Positions 12,541-24,685 of a stretch of 64,000 nt of DNA are shown piece by piece. Made by a program: the position numbers and the translations under genes. This DNA comes from Kudoa neothunni (lineage: Eukaryota > Cnidaria), in NCBI GenBank assembly GCA_964304625.1, contig OZ199838.1, forward strand, positions 868,001 to 932,000, in the 5' to 3' direction. Below the pieces are notes generated by a model. It ran no database searches, was not told the origin of the DNA, and worked only from the letters and a program-made list of their open reading frames with translations. Numbering within the stretch: the stretch's first letter is position 1; each line of letters opens with the position of its first letter.

Positions 12541-14427
12541 AAATAATTATCAACATAAAACAATGCCGAAAAGGGCACGATAAACCACCGGAGTGCGATT
12601 TCTCAATTAATCTTTTTGTTAACTTCGCGGTAAAAGCTTTAAGATGAGGTACAGTAACTTAGTTGATGCTATCGAAAATATTGAAAATATCGATGAATTA
12701 CCAAATACGGTTGATTTTGTGGTCATACCTCCAGATCATGTGGATACATTGACCGATGAAGATGATGAGTTCGTCCACAGAGATTACGATAACATTGAGA
12801 TTGGAACTGTTTCTGAGATATACGGTGAAATAGAAACTTTTATTAACGTAGAACGCGATGAAAACATTGAAAATGGCGGAGTTAGATGGCATAAAATCAT
12901 CCCACGTTGCAATTCGTCGACAAACTCAATAAATAAAAATATGATGACCCATATTATAAATATTATCGATAATGATGATTCGAACATGTATGAGTCGTAT
13001 GAAAGTTTTTTGGAATTTTTTGACGAAAACGTGTTATTGCATATCGTTAAAGAAACAAATTTTTACGCTCAACAAAAGAACGACCATAAATTTCATTTGA
13101 CGATAAAGAAACTTAAATGTCTCATCGGCATATTATTATTAACCGGATATAATAAATTATCCCAGCTGCATCTGTATTGGGAGTCTGCTATGGACGCTGG
13201 CGTTGAACTTGTGAAAAAGTCAATGTCATACAGTAGATTCAAATTAATAAAAAAATATCTAAATTTTAACGACAATTCAAAGTTGGATAAAACTGAAAAA
13301 CTTTTCAAAGTAAGACCATTAATTGAAAAAATGAATAAAAGTCTTAAAAAATTTGGTTTTTTCCATAATAACTTTAAAGTTGACGAACAAATGATACCAT
13401 ACACAGGCCATCATACTTGCAAAATGTACATGAAAGGGAAACCGGTTCGTTATAGGTTTTAGCATCTTCTGATGGTTATATTTACAGTTTCTACGTGTAC
13501 ACTGGTAAGGAGGAATCGTATTGCAAAAGTCTTGGTTTGGGTGGCAGTGTTGTGTTAAAATTTGTTGAAGAACTTGAAGGAAGAAATGACGCTCATGTTT
13601 TTTCGATAATTATTTTAGCTCTTATAAATTGATAGCTGAATTGAAGAAGAGAAATGTAAATGCCCCTTAACAGATCCTAAGGTAATGGAAAAGAAACCGA
13701 GAGGTTTTTATGAGTCGTACGAAGATAGCTCAACCAAAATAAATTGCGTTTGTTGGAACGATACAAAACCAGTTTCCTTTCTTAGCAATGCGCTTTCTGT
13801 TGAATCAGTCCAGTATACAAAGCGTTATTGTAAAACAAGAAAGTGCTACTTGACGATAGATCAGCCATATATCTCATATATGTATAACAAACATATGGGA
13901 GGCGTTGACATCGCAGACATTAATATATCCTGTTACAGAGTAAAAATTCGTTCCAAAAAGTGGTACTGGCCCTTGTTTACAAATATTATCTCAATTGCAG
14001 CGGTCAATTCCTGCGAATGGCTCAATTATAAGAATAAATGCAACGTAAAATTATTGACTCATATTAGGCGTATTGTAGCCAATGTGATCCAAACTGACCG
14101 CACTGAAAAAATTACTAGAAGATCATCTCTAGCAAATATTCACACTGCTCTGTTATGTGATTGGCCAACAATGAGCGCAGACCCATTGAAAAAAAGACAC
14201 AAATGCGTTGTTTGTAAAAAAGTCGCTATCTATTTGTGTCTGAAATGCAAAAACTATATGCATATCAAATGTTCAATGATCTATCATAATTCGTAATATT
14301 TTGTAATTCTACTAATATATTATTGTAATTTTCCTCGGCGCAAACGCATGAACGCTTAATTAGAAAAACGCACGTCGGTGGTTTATCGTGCCCTTTACGG
14401 CACTTTTGTATTTTGGATTATTTTTAA
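12541..14427 (+). mobile_element. Nearly whole piggyBac transposon
   Basis: Inverted repeats of 33 bases at 12565-12597 and 14369-14401 match at 30 positions and share AAAGGGCACGATAAACCACC. Similarity extends weakly outward to about 12541 and 14423. A TTAA follows the right end at 14424-14427, and no matching TTAA is visible on the left. The transposase fills almost all the interior. Good repeat identity and long open frames suggest it is younger than the other piggyBac relics in the window. Confidence 0.75.
12644..14296 (+). pseudogene. piggyBac transposase, few lesions
   Basis: The 272-residue frame 12644-13462 has an acidic N-terminus, then the family order ETNFYAQQ, LIGILLLTGYNKLSQLHLYW, MSYSRFKLIKKYL, LFKVRPLIEKMN and the first catalytic aspartate in KVDEQMIPYTG. 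The frame stops just after KGKPVRY. Bases 13463-13684 continue in other frames with LASSDGYIYSFYVYTGK and the second-aspartate motif FFDNYF, recoverable only one base out of frame. The 203-residue frame 13685-14296 supplies MGGVDIADINISCYR, KKWYWPLF and a C-terminal cysteine/histidine domain (CVVCKK, CLKCKNYMHIKC). About three small deletions explain the break-up, so it is a recently lost gene. Confidence 0.85.
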
Positions 14428-14993
14428 ACTTCCCAAATGAATCTAGAAGAAATATTTTACGCTTTATCATTAATAATTGTGGTCTGTTTGCTGTTTAAAT
14501 TTTTTGAAGATTTAAATATGAAAACCGCTATTGGTTAGTTTAAAGTGAGAAACATGCGAATACATTGGGAGAAAAAATGATAAAAATCCTAAATGATAAT
14601 GATGCGGCGAAAATTGCTGTAAATTTAATTTCCCATTTCACGCATTTAAAACCTGTAATAATTTCTCAAGAGTTGCCAAAATTCGTCTTATGTTTTGTTT
14701 TTTATTATTTTCATTGGCGCAACACGTTTAATTTCGCTGCATTAACACAATTACTTTTTTATTGAAACATTGATGTTTAGCAACATGACAGATCTTAAGC
14801 GAAACCAATGATTGCGTGGATTACGTCAAATTTTAAAAAGTATTTGCCAGTGTTTCATCAATAGGAATTAAAAATTATTCTACATTATTGATTATTATTT
14901 TTTTCACGGTGTTATAATACAACAAAATGTGGGGTAAAATTTATCCCAAAGTCCATTACACGTTCGTCGTTTTTGTGATCATTAGAGGGTTGA

Positions 14994-16080
14994 ATAATAA
15001 TTCCTAATTTTAATATTTATAATATCAGAATTTTTACCTGGAAAATTTTTCTATAACTAAAAAATTCAAATATTCTTTTAAATTTGTAAAATTATGTTTA
15101 ATTTGCACGATTGTTTTTTACGACAGAAGCTGTTGACACTGCAAAATTTAATCCTAACTGGATGTGCGCATGCGCACTGGGATGTTTTAATCTCAGCAAC
15201 TCCTGTTTACAAGTTGTTTATAGATTAAGTTTTTTAGATTCTGGTATATTTAATTATTTCTGACCTACCACTTCGCTCTTAAGGCCATAGTTAATTAAAT
15301 ACAGTCAAAACTAGTATCACCTGAATATTATTTTCCGTGCCAATATAGCCTCTTCCTTTTTTTATTTAAGAAATGACTGTCTAAAATCAGATTAAATTCT
15401 TCATAAAAAAATCAGAAAAGGCAAAATTTGACTTTAATTTTCTATCAGGAATTATATCCAATCTTGCATATTTAATTTAATATACTTAGGCAAAGCATCT
15501 TCAATTGAATTATTTTTAATTTTTCCATATCCACAATACATACAAAAGATAAAAGATAACGAAAGAAAAAGAAAAAGAAAAAGAAAAAAATGGTTTTGTT
15601 TAATTGATTAGTGATCAGCGTTGTTTTTTGGCATTATAAAAAGATTTATGTATTTTTATTAATTTAGAAATAAACTCAAAATTTCTCATTGATTTGTTAA
15701 ATATTCTTAATTCCGTATTTTAAGTGAAAATTTAAAATTACTAAATAAATCTTATGGATTAACATGCCAAAAATGATAACAAACTAGAAATTGGATCATT
15801 ACAAAGAAACATCTTAAAAATTCGTTCATTTTAATTTATCATTTTAATAAATTTTAACTTAATGATTCTCCAATTCAACTAACTACAACATAATTTTAAA
15901 AAAATCAACCATTTCTACGTTAAAGTCCCATTTCGCTCTGCACTGGTTAACAGTAAATCGTGTGACAAGAAATAATAACCAATATGAATCATAAGTGATA
16001 ATAAATATTTTTTTCGGTAGGTCAAAAATAACTAGATAGGTCATAGAATTTCATGGCGACGATAAAGTAATTTTATTCAT
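14994..16080. other. Spacer with a short purine tract
   Basis: Only a (GAAAAA)n-type run at about 15563-15590 stands out. Confidence 0.5.
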
Positions 16081-17849
16081 TCATTTGAAAGCTAGAGGTT
16101 TATTTGCTGGTTTTCGTTTATTAAAAATCAACCATGTTGATAGCAATCCCACACCAATAACCAACGTAACCACAATCGTGACAATTATTGCAACTATATA
16201 AGATCTCGTCAAAAATAAAAATTTCGTATCGAGAAGCATTTTTCCAAGCGTCCAATTAGGTGCATTAGCCTAATATAAGCAAATGTGGTTATGTGAATCT
16301 TTCAATAATATAGAGAATCACGTTGACTACTGCTTGATCTGTCGGTTTAACGAAATAACTTGTTATAAACTTCAGGTATTTAGAGGAAAAACAGCGTTCC
16401 ACGTTGTTATAAAACTATGAGCGGAATATTATTTAATAACAGAAAAAAATCTTACGCAATCTTTTTTGTTGAACATGTCTGTCATTCTTTTGACTAACTC
16501 AATGTAATCGCTGGAACTCAATTCATTCGAAAAATACATCCACGATCCCATTAACTATTATATAATTTGTAAAGTGGAATAATATTTTAATACCGTGAGT
16601 TTGATTTGTTCCGGTACACTTATTGGTGTATATGAGGAATCCTTGATTATACATTTGTTCTTTTCGTTAGCGTCACTATCCGAACAAAAGCTTTCCATTA
16701 ATTTTTTAGTGCAAACGGTATCATTGTCAATTCCATTTATAGTGATTTTCCGTGGTAATAAATAACGTCCGATAAGGCTTTTAGTACAAGCATTTGCAAA
16801 ATTAGTTGTCTCAATAGTCTCTGAAAATCCTTTTGGGTGACAAGGGCTGTTTATGGGTTTGCTGGCATCGTTAGTCTCCTAAATCAGATTGATTTACAGA
16901 GAACACAGCTTTATATTACCATTATTAATTTAACCAAATAGTAACTTTTTATATTGTTTACACCACCACATTTAAAGTTAAGAATTCCATAGTGGATATG
17001 TTGGTCAAACAAATGGACAGTTCTTTTATTCAATAACGTGTGACCTTTTGATTTGGGAGGTATTGGTAATCCAACCTGAAGTGATGAGCCTCCTATATCT
17101 ACCACACCTTTTTCCTCCACTGTCTATAGTAGTAGAAATTCGCGTTATTAAGAAAAATTAACAAATTCAAAATAAAAACCTCAGTTCCTTCCTTGTATAT
17201 TGATGCGATGAAATCATATTCAGCCTCAGTTTCATCCTCTGCTACTTCGACGAAGTCCATGTTTTTAGGGTTGATTGTATTCTTGGTTCTAAATAGTGCC
17301 CTCATACCATTCATTAATTCGTCAAACTTTTCTTTATTGGAATTCCTATATAATAAACGTCCAATATTATAGATTAATTTATGATGCATTATTCATACTC
17401 CAAGTTTCTTAAACCACCTGTACCAATGAATTTCATCCATATCTTGTGTTGTTTAGAGATGGCATTGATTTCTTTGGTACCACCCTCGATACACTGATCT
17501 ATTGCGGTCTTTGCTTTACCTAGGTCTGTCTGTTGATTGAATGCAACTAAATTTTAGTTTTGGTGGCGCACTCAATTCACATATGTTACTATTGCATTTC
17601 ATTTTCTTAATAAATTTAACGGGATAATTATTGTGAGATTTTGCTTTAGAACTGTCATCTACCATGATCTGAAATATACTTAATCTGGTTCCTGTGGAGC
17701 CAGCATCAAATATAAATCCAAACTAATGTAAATAATCATTTATGTATTACGTATACATTAAGAAGTACATAATCATGTTTATTTGGGACTGGATCACTCA
17801 GGACAATTCCAATGCAGACCAAAAATATTATGACTTTGAAAATCGGCAT
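16081..17849 (-). CDS. CD39/NTPDase ectonucleotidase (copy A), apparently complete
   Basis: Nine exons on the minus strand (17849-17769, 17722-17581, 17546-17399, 17345-17180, 17123-16920, 16878-16594, 16554-16456, 16414-16322, 16269-16081) join in frame into about 468 residues, a normal family length. Introns are 34-56 bases. An N-terminal signal peptide (FKVIIFLVCIGIVLS) precedes the GDA1/CD39 core. ACR1 is FIFDAGSTGTRL, closer to ENTPD5/6 than to CD39. ACR2 is FIGTGGLRNL, a variant. ACR3 is EDETEAEYDFIASIY, with a candidate catalytic Glu. ACR4 is VVDIGGSSLQV. The C-terminal W-x-LG motif is NWTLGKML, followed by one membrane span (IVAIIVTIVVTLVIGVGLL) and a short basic tail. It should hydrolyse extracellular or luminal nucleoside di/triphosphates. 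Activity is inferred from the motifs only. Confidence 0.88.
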
Positions 17850-20800
17850 GAACGCTAAACAAAATTAACGGATTATTTTTACCTGATTTTTGTTTTCTTT
17901 ATCGTAATAATTTAATCGGGTCGTTTACTTTTTACTTATTAATTTGTTATGATTGTACTGATTCCACCTATTAAGGTCCACAAAAATAAGATTGTACTTT
18001 TTCGAGAAAAATAAGAAAATGTCACTATCTTATCTTATGACTATGTATAAACTATATAAAATTGAGAAAACATTTTGATTTGTACATTCTAAATATTTTT
18101 ATTTATCAAAGAATTAAATTGAATAAATAAACATCATGGACAAAAATAATCATTTTTCATGTTTATATTTCGATTTTAAAATATTATGCAAAATGATTTA
18201 GATATTTAACAATTTTAAATTATATTTCATGATAATATGTATTGTATTTTAGTATTTATGACAAAATTAAGCATAAATTTAAAAAAAATATAAATCTATC
18301 TATATATATATATATAAAATAGTAGTGTCCGTGTGTGCGTTTGCAGTAATACTCATGTGTCATGAATAAACTTTCTTTAAATACAGCTTTTAGTTTGCAT
18401 TTGAATAGATGATACCATTAATAAAAGTATTTCTTCTACTTAAAAGTATAAATATAATCAATACCGCAGTCAGAAGAAAGGTATATTCAGGTTGTTTACT
18501 CGAATAGCAGATTAAAAAGTACCTGCATAATATTGATGTTTATTTACTTCAGAGTGGTAGTCAATTAAAATGAACTTTTTATTAACTATATAGAAAGATA
18601 GTCTCTTAATTATGGTATAGAATATTTTAAAAATTTTATATATTCCTGTTCGAATTAATTTTAAGACAAATAAAACTATTAACGTCACATTAACAAGAGT
18701 TGTTGCATATTCCTTAAAATTTGAAGCATAAACAAGTTATTTGGGATTTGTTCTCTCTTTTCAAGGGTTATAGATATAGTTAAACTAAATAGATTGTGAT
18801 CATTTTAAATAAAACACATAATTCGAGATTAAAGTTGATGCCATGTCGGAATAATTTAGGTCTCAATATGTATCCTAAAAACGATATGAAATGTGTGTAG
18901 AGCTTCTAAATATTAAAATTTTTGTAGTAACTTTCTAAATAAAAATCATGTTCTAATGGAATTCCTGAGATTTGAACATTTCTTTTTATCAAATATATCG
19001 ATTGAGATTAAAACTATATTCGTCTTTTCGATAAGTTACTATACTTGATGAGATGATTATTTAAATAATCTTTAAGTTCTTAGTAACCTAATTATTCCAT
19101 ATCCTCAGCCATACCTTAAGGTTAATATTCAAATAAATTGATAATTTTCTTTTCGCTGAAATTAATTCATTATGGTATAAAAGTTGCATGAAAATATGTG
19201 ACACCCCATTCAATACGTAGTTTAAGAATTTATATTCACGATTACTTTTGCACAAAATACAATCCCCTCTCAATCTCAATATGTGTCATGTAAATTAATA
19301 AGAAATTATTGGTTTATTTGATCTAACCGATATTTTCACAAAGTTTTTGTCAATCTAAGAATAATTCAATGCGAAGAAATTTTTTTAGGGAAATCAAACA
19401 GTACGTTTTCTTTTAAAAGGGTGCATTCCTTCAAGAAAACCAGTTCATATTTAAATATTTAAGCATCACTGTAATTTTTCAAACCAAAATCACCTTCCCA
19501 TTTTTGATTTAATCGTATTTTGTTAATTAAACGTGTTTATTTTTGAACCAGTAAGTATTTTTGATAAAAAGCAAGGTTGGATTTATTTATTTATAAATAG
19601 GAAAATTTTGTTACAGTAATGAATACGTAAGTTCCTGCTCACAGCTTTTCAAAACATCAATGGCATCATTATAAAATTGCGATAAAAGGGGTACCAATTA
19701 CTATTTATGTTTCTGAGGCATCTTAGGTTGATTTTACTTTTTTTATCGTTTGTAGACTAATAATAAATTTTATGATTAGAAGGATTAATTTTTATCTCAA
19801 AATTTTGAAAAGAACTGAAAGTCCTATTTAAGTTACTTAATGATTTTGTTTAATGCATAAATGAACTTTAATAGTTAATTAAATTGCTCATAATATTAAG
19901 TCATTGTAGTTTTGGTCTATATTTTATAAAATAAACTTAAAATTACTCATTAATTTCTCTCTATACCTCTATTTATATTTTAATGTAAAGTGTGCGTATA
20001 ATTTCATTTATCTAAATCATCACATTGAAAAAATAATGACAAGCTTTAAAATGCATAAATTAAACTAGAAAAGTAAAATTAAAAGTTAAAATTTTCCATC
20101 ACACAGTATCAAGCAAACCTGGGCGTCACCGCTCTTTACTTAAAACTCAAAATGGATTTAGTCTGCGGCAGGTGATAGCTTACTTGTTTGGACAGGGAAG
20201 ACTTAGTGGAGCGGTGCTTTTGCGATTGTTAATAATATAATCAAATAAACTACGTTTTAATAAAAATTCTTGATTCGTATTGCAAACAAAACAAAAATCT
20301 ACTGCTTATCTCTTACTGATGGCTATCCTGTTTGTTTTTGAAACAATTGTTTCATTAAATTATTTATACATTTATAACAATTTATTTAATTTAAAACACA
20401 TTATTTAGATTAGTCGTTCCTTCTTTTTACGAAATTCATAATTTTTCTATTATTTTGAAGAATCGTTGATCAATGTAGTTTTCTAACTGAAAACAATATT
20501 ATTAGTCATTTAAATTATTTTGATTATACAAACTTTTTTAAATTTTTTAAAACTTTAGAAATGAAATAGGAATATTTTAGTTTGTTTGTGTGTTTTGGAA
20601 CTATACATCAACTTTATAAGAAAATAAATAAAATTGGAAATTTTGGTATACATTCTCATCTTATTTAGACGTATACGTATATGAAAACGAAACTTAAATT
20701 GCGATAAAAAACTAAAGTTAATCGTTTCAATAACAAATAATGTGTAAACAAAATTTAATGATAATAAAGAGGATAAAATAATCCTAGAATATTACATGTA

Positions 20801-21684
20801 GATAATAAATAAGAATCAACCTGTTAAAAAATTACATTGCAGATATGTTTATATATATATATAAATTTATATGTTAATGTTTATTTAGATTTATGTAATT
20901 AGAAACTATTATTTCTCTTTCTAAACACATAATATGCCTACAAAGATTCACATTCACATAACTTTAATATAGTTTATTTTAGATTTTGTATTATTTGTAT
21001 AAATAATTAACTTTATTTTTAGTGGAAAGAAAAAAAACATCACATGATTACCATTTGTTATGATTAGAGATATTAACTTTGTTATTGACCTCGTACTTTT
21101 ATATCGAAAATGTAGATTTTTATAGGAATTAATTAAATAAGTTTTACTTGTTCAACTTTCCAAGTAAGTAGCTGAAAAATTTACATCATCCAAATAAAAA
21201 TGGGGTAACATTCTATCCCATTTTTTCGTTTGATAAAATTGTCTCAAATAAAATTCGTCATTGACTGAAAAAATATGAGGAACATTCGTCGAGTAAATTT
21301 TGAATAAATAACCAATTATTAAAGTTACGTTTGGTGTGCGCCCATATTAATGTTGTTGCATATCTATGAAGTATGATTGTATTTATAGGTGTATTTCTGC
21401 GGGTTTTAATTTTGACGTTTAGTTCGAGTTTTATAACAGCTTCCATTTAATTTATCTTATTTTAAAAAGTGCAATGTAAAACCGCAAAATGATGGAAAAC
21501 AGAGCTTACTCCGCAAACAAGTTATCATACATGTTTTTAAATTCTTTATAAAACACAAAAATTGTCAACCCGTTAAACGATTATAAAATATGTTTTTTAA
21601 TCCTCTTTACAATGCGAAACTAAGCAAATTGATGAGAAGTCATCATGTTTGAATAAATAGTAAAAGAATAATGAGAGAATAAAG
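17850..21684. other. AT-rich spacer
   Basis: Nearly 4 kb without a supportable gene. A (TA)n run and a Helitron-like 5' end lie near 18300-18345. A slightly GC-richer patch at 20100-20220 has no reading frame I recognise. Confidence 0.5.
18316..18420 (+). repeat. Helitron-like 5' end after (TA)n
   Basis: TATATATAAAATAGTAGTG followed by TCCGTGTGTGCG recurs at 48508-48570, and in reverse around 41027. A downstream AAATACAG-like word is also shared. It resembles the 5' ends of many invertebrate Helitron-type repeats, with TC/TA start and TCCGTGTG-type sequence. The 3' limit of this copy is not seen. Confidence 0.4.
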
Positions 21685-23273
21685 GATAATGGTAAAGTAT
21701 ATGATTCTAGAGAAACATCATCTTGCGTGTATTCTTTCTTGTCTTTTCTTTTACGATCATTAATAATAAATAAAAATAATATTGAGTTCAAATAAATTAC
21801 ATCCAAATTTGTGCCTAATTCTTATTCGACTACAGTCGGATACACATGTCATCCACATCGTTTTCCAATAAACACCAAAAAATAGCTGATTATTTGCTTA
21901 TTTTATGATAATTAGTATAATCTAATCGTTATTTAAATTTTCTAAATATTTACGTATCAAATATAGCGTACTAATCCTTCTAAATAAGCTTGTCTAAAAT
22001 TAAGAAATAATTTATCGTCTATCATTATTTCTATAGTTCAAATTAACCTTTAAACAGTTTAGCAACATTTAAAATTGTTTATTTTAGTTTATAAATTTTT
22101 ATGAGTACATTATTATTAGTGAATTAATTTTTATACACCAATTACTTTCAAGATTGAAACTAACACTAATTATGTTAATCGTGCATAGGTATTTTTGGTT
22201 ATAAAATCGAAGAACGACATTAATTTAAAATACTACAATAAGTATTTTATTTGTATGAAGGAATTAAATTGGGGAACTTTTACAAATAATATATCAAATA
22301 TTTATTTGTATGTTTGGTATACACCACCAAAAATATAAATATGATAAACATTTGTAAGGTTTATTTATTATGGCAAAAATATTTGTTTTATTATTGTTAT
22401 TGTATATAATTGAATGTTGAAATGAAATAATTAGTAATTTTATTCTGTATGTTACGCCCAGATCATTTTTTGCAACAACAACCATGCTATTAATGCGCAG
22501 CTAAAGACTAAAGTGTTACGCAATGTGTTGGACGTAGGACCTGTTTTTTGAAGATTTACTCGTTCAAATTTTCTTAAAAATTTTAACATAGCATTATCTA
22601 AATGAATACATATATTTTAACGTTAATTTGTTTATTGAATTAACAGAAGCCATATTAGAGAAAAAATGTACCGTTTCAACGGGAAACATGAGTTTTACAC
22701 CTTAAGTCGTTATTCCGCAGAAGATAAGTGATTTTCACAGCTGTAGATGAAGGAAAAATCAATGTGATTTCTCTTGTAGCACGAAGTTTCTGTCATTGGT
22801 CTGCTTAAATTTAATTTTCTCTTTTTTTAAGTAAAGGTTTCAAAATTCCAACAATTAAAACATCTTTAAGGTAACCCTTTGTTGATAATTTTTAAAATAA
22901 CCTATTATGATCATTAATTGAACAGAAAAAGTCATTTTCCTCTCTAAACTTAAAAGCTCCAAAATCGCGATTTTCACGTGGTAAATAATAAATAAACACA
23001 GAAAAATTTAATATCGTTTGTATTAAAAATAAAACAAATTTTGGCTAATTTGCAAAATAAGTAAATAATCAGCTATTTTTCTGTGTTTCTTGAAAAACGA
23101 TGTGTAATACACGTGTATCAGACTGTAGTCGAATAGGAATTAGGCACAAATTTAGATGTAATTTATTTGAGCTCAATATTATTTTTATTTATTATTAATG
23201 ATCGTAATAGAAAAGACAAGAAAGAATACACGCAAGATGATGTTTCTCTAGAATCATATACTTTACCATTACC
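21685..23273. mobile_element. DNA transposon with ~290-base terminal inverted repeats
   Basis: The sequence 21685 to about 21970 is repeated in reverse from 23273 back to about 22990. The arms begin ATAATGGTAAAGTATATG and share TTCTAGAGAAACATCATC, TACATCCAAATTTGTGCC and ATAGCTGATTATTT. The interior (22000-22980) has no transposase that I can read, so the element is non-autonomous. Long inverted repeats suggest a MULE or fold-back type. No target duplication is convincing. Confidence 0.75.
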
Positions 23274-24105
23274 AACGTAAAGGAACTGAAGAATATCTCA
23301 GAAATACGCTGATCATTTTAATTAAAACACAAATGGATTGAATGATTTCTGCCCCTTGATGGATGGGATATCGAATATTGCAAAATATACGCAGAAATAT
23401 ACTTTATAACAATGTTTTCAAAAAATAAATGTTTGTTTAAAAGAAAATAATTGAGTTTTCTATTTCCCCCAAAAGGTGCGCAATAACCATTGATGATTGT
23501 ATAATAAATTATTGTAAATAACAAGTTGTATTTCAATGATTAATAGTAAAAACCGGTAGAATCGATGAAAAATCTAGCTTCAGTTATTTTTGATTGATTG
23601 AGCTTAACTCTTTTAAATGTAAAATATTCATGCATTAAATAGTTTATTTCTTAAAATATCTATAAAATATTGGTTTGGATTGGAAACATAAACAAATAAT
23701 ACAAATTTTAATAATTACAATGATTGATTGTGACAGAGGAAAATATAAATTAATTGATTTTTACTAACAACAATAAATTATTCCTAACCCCTGGTCCTGA
23801 GGGGATGACTGATATTCAATTCCAAAGCGTCTTATTTTAAGAATATAAATGTGATTAAGTTAATCCGACCACAGAGGAATTCCACATTTATTGTTGATAG
23901 TCTGCTAATTTTTTCGATTATTAAATCAGAAATCAGACAAAACCGATTAAATATTATATGTAATTGTTACCTAGCGTAAAAAATATCAACAAACATCAAA
24001 TACTTTGTTATGTAAATAATTTGTGAAATTGTTAATTAATGCTGTCAAGTAAGAATCTCAACTACATTAATTATCTTCATAATTCCCATAAAAATTGCTC
24101 ACAAT
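23274..24105. other. Spacer upstream of MBF1
   Basis: No coding signal supported. The 5' non-coding exon and promoter of the MBF1 gene should be here. Confidence 0.4.
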
Positions 24106-24172
24106 GGTAAAGTATATGTCCTATTTTGCGCAAGCGCTTTCTGCACCAACAAAATAACTTAGGTCCTATCTC

Positions 24173-24685
24173 TGCACAATGAGAAGACAAGGTGCAATAC
24201 CTGAGACAAAGAAAAAATGTGGCTTTAATTTTATTTTCTGCCAAATTATTCAACTTTAGTCAACGCCGGTACAAATAAACAGCAAGGTGCTGTACCTAAT
24301 GCCACCAAGTTAATGGAAACTGATAATCCACCTCCTGGTAAAATTTAAAACATCTTGTTATTTCCTAAACAAAAAATCAATTATTTCATCATATAGTAAA
24401 ACGAACTGGTCACCAGGTGGGTGCTGCCATTCAACATGCCAGGGCAGAATTAGGTATGAATCAGAAACAATTAGCCGAAGTGAATATTGTCCATGTGTTC
24501 TCTTGAGTAAATTTTTTCAGAAAATATGCGTGAAACCAACAGTTATTGCCGATTTTGAAAGTGGAAATGCAGTGATTGATCATGCAATTCTGTCCAAAAT
24601 GGAACGAGTCCTCAAAGTTCACTTGAGAGGCAATCACATTGGAGAACCTATTGTAAAACCCACTCCTAAGTCGAAACCAAAATAA
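24173..24685 (+). CDS. MBF1: Multiprotein bridging factor 1 (EDF1 family)
   Basis: Exons 24173-24218, 24260-24337, 24397-24479 and 24521-24685 join in frame across 41-59-base introns. The N-terminal MBF1 domain is represented by MRRQGAIPETKKK and NAGTNKQQ. The Cro/C1-type helix-turn-helix follows with GAAIQHARAELGMNQKQLAE, VKPTVIADFESGNAV, LSKMERVLKVHLRGNHIG, and a basic tail KPTPKSKPK. Family members bridge bZIP or nuclear-receptor activators to TBP in the nucleus and bind colliding ribosomes. The first exon is not settled. A GTAAAG donor follows an ATG at 24106-24108 and may start the gene. GPISAQ, which looks like the family's GPTAAQ, lies one frame off just before 24179. A frame error or a missed junction is possible there. 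Confidence 0.85.

Larger units (their letters stand above)
11477..14993 (+). mobile_element. piggyBac-like element with TTAACCCTCTAATG ends
   Basis: The left end at 11477 reads TTAACCCTCTAATGG. The right end at 14980-14993 reads CATTAGAGGGTTGA, its reverse complement with a decayed TTAA. Just inside both ends is a second shared word, GGGATAAATTTTA on the left and TAAAATTTATCCC on the right. The same end occurs at 53821. A TTAA target plus a CCC start is the piggyBac signature. Near 11830-11880 lies an acidic stretch, SSDLIDEFCFSNNEYH, typical of a piggyBac N-terminus. The transposon at 12541-14427 lies inside and has different inverted repeats, so it is either nested or the core of one complex element. 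Confidence 0.6.

Noticed and set aside
12698-13404. Three minus-strand frames of 64-103 residues
   Set aside because: They are antisense shadows of the piggyBac transposase at 12644-13462.
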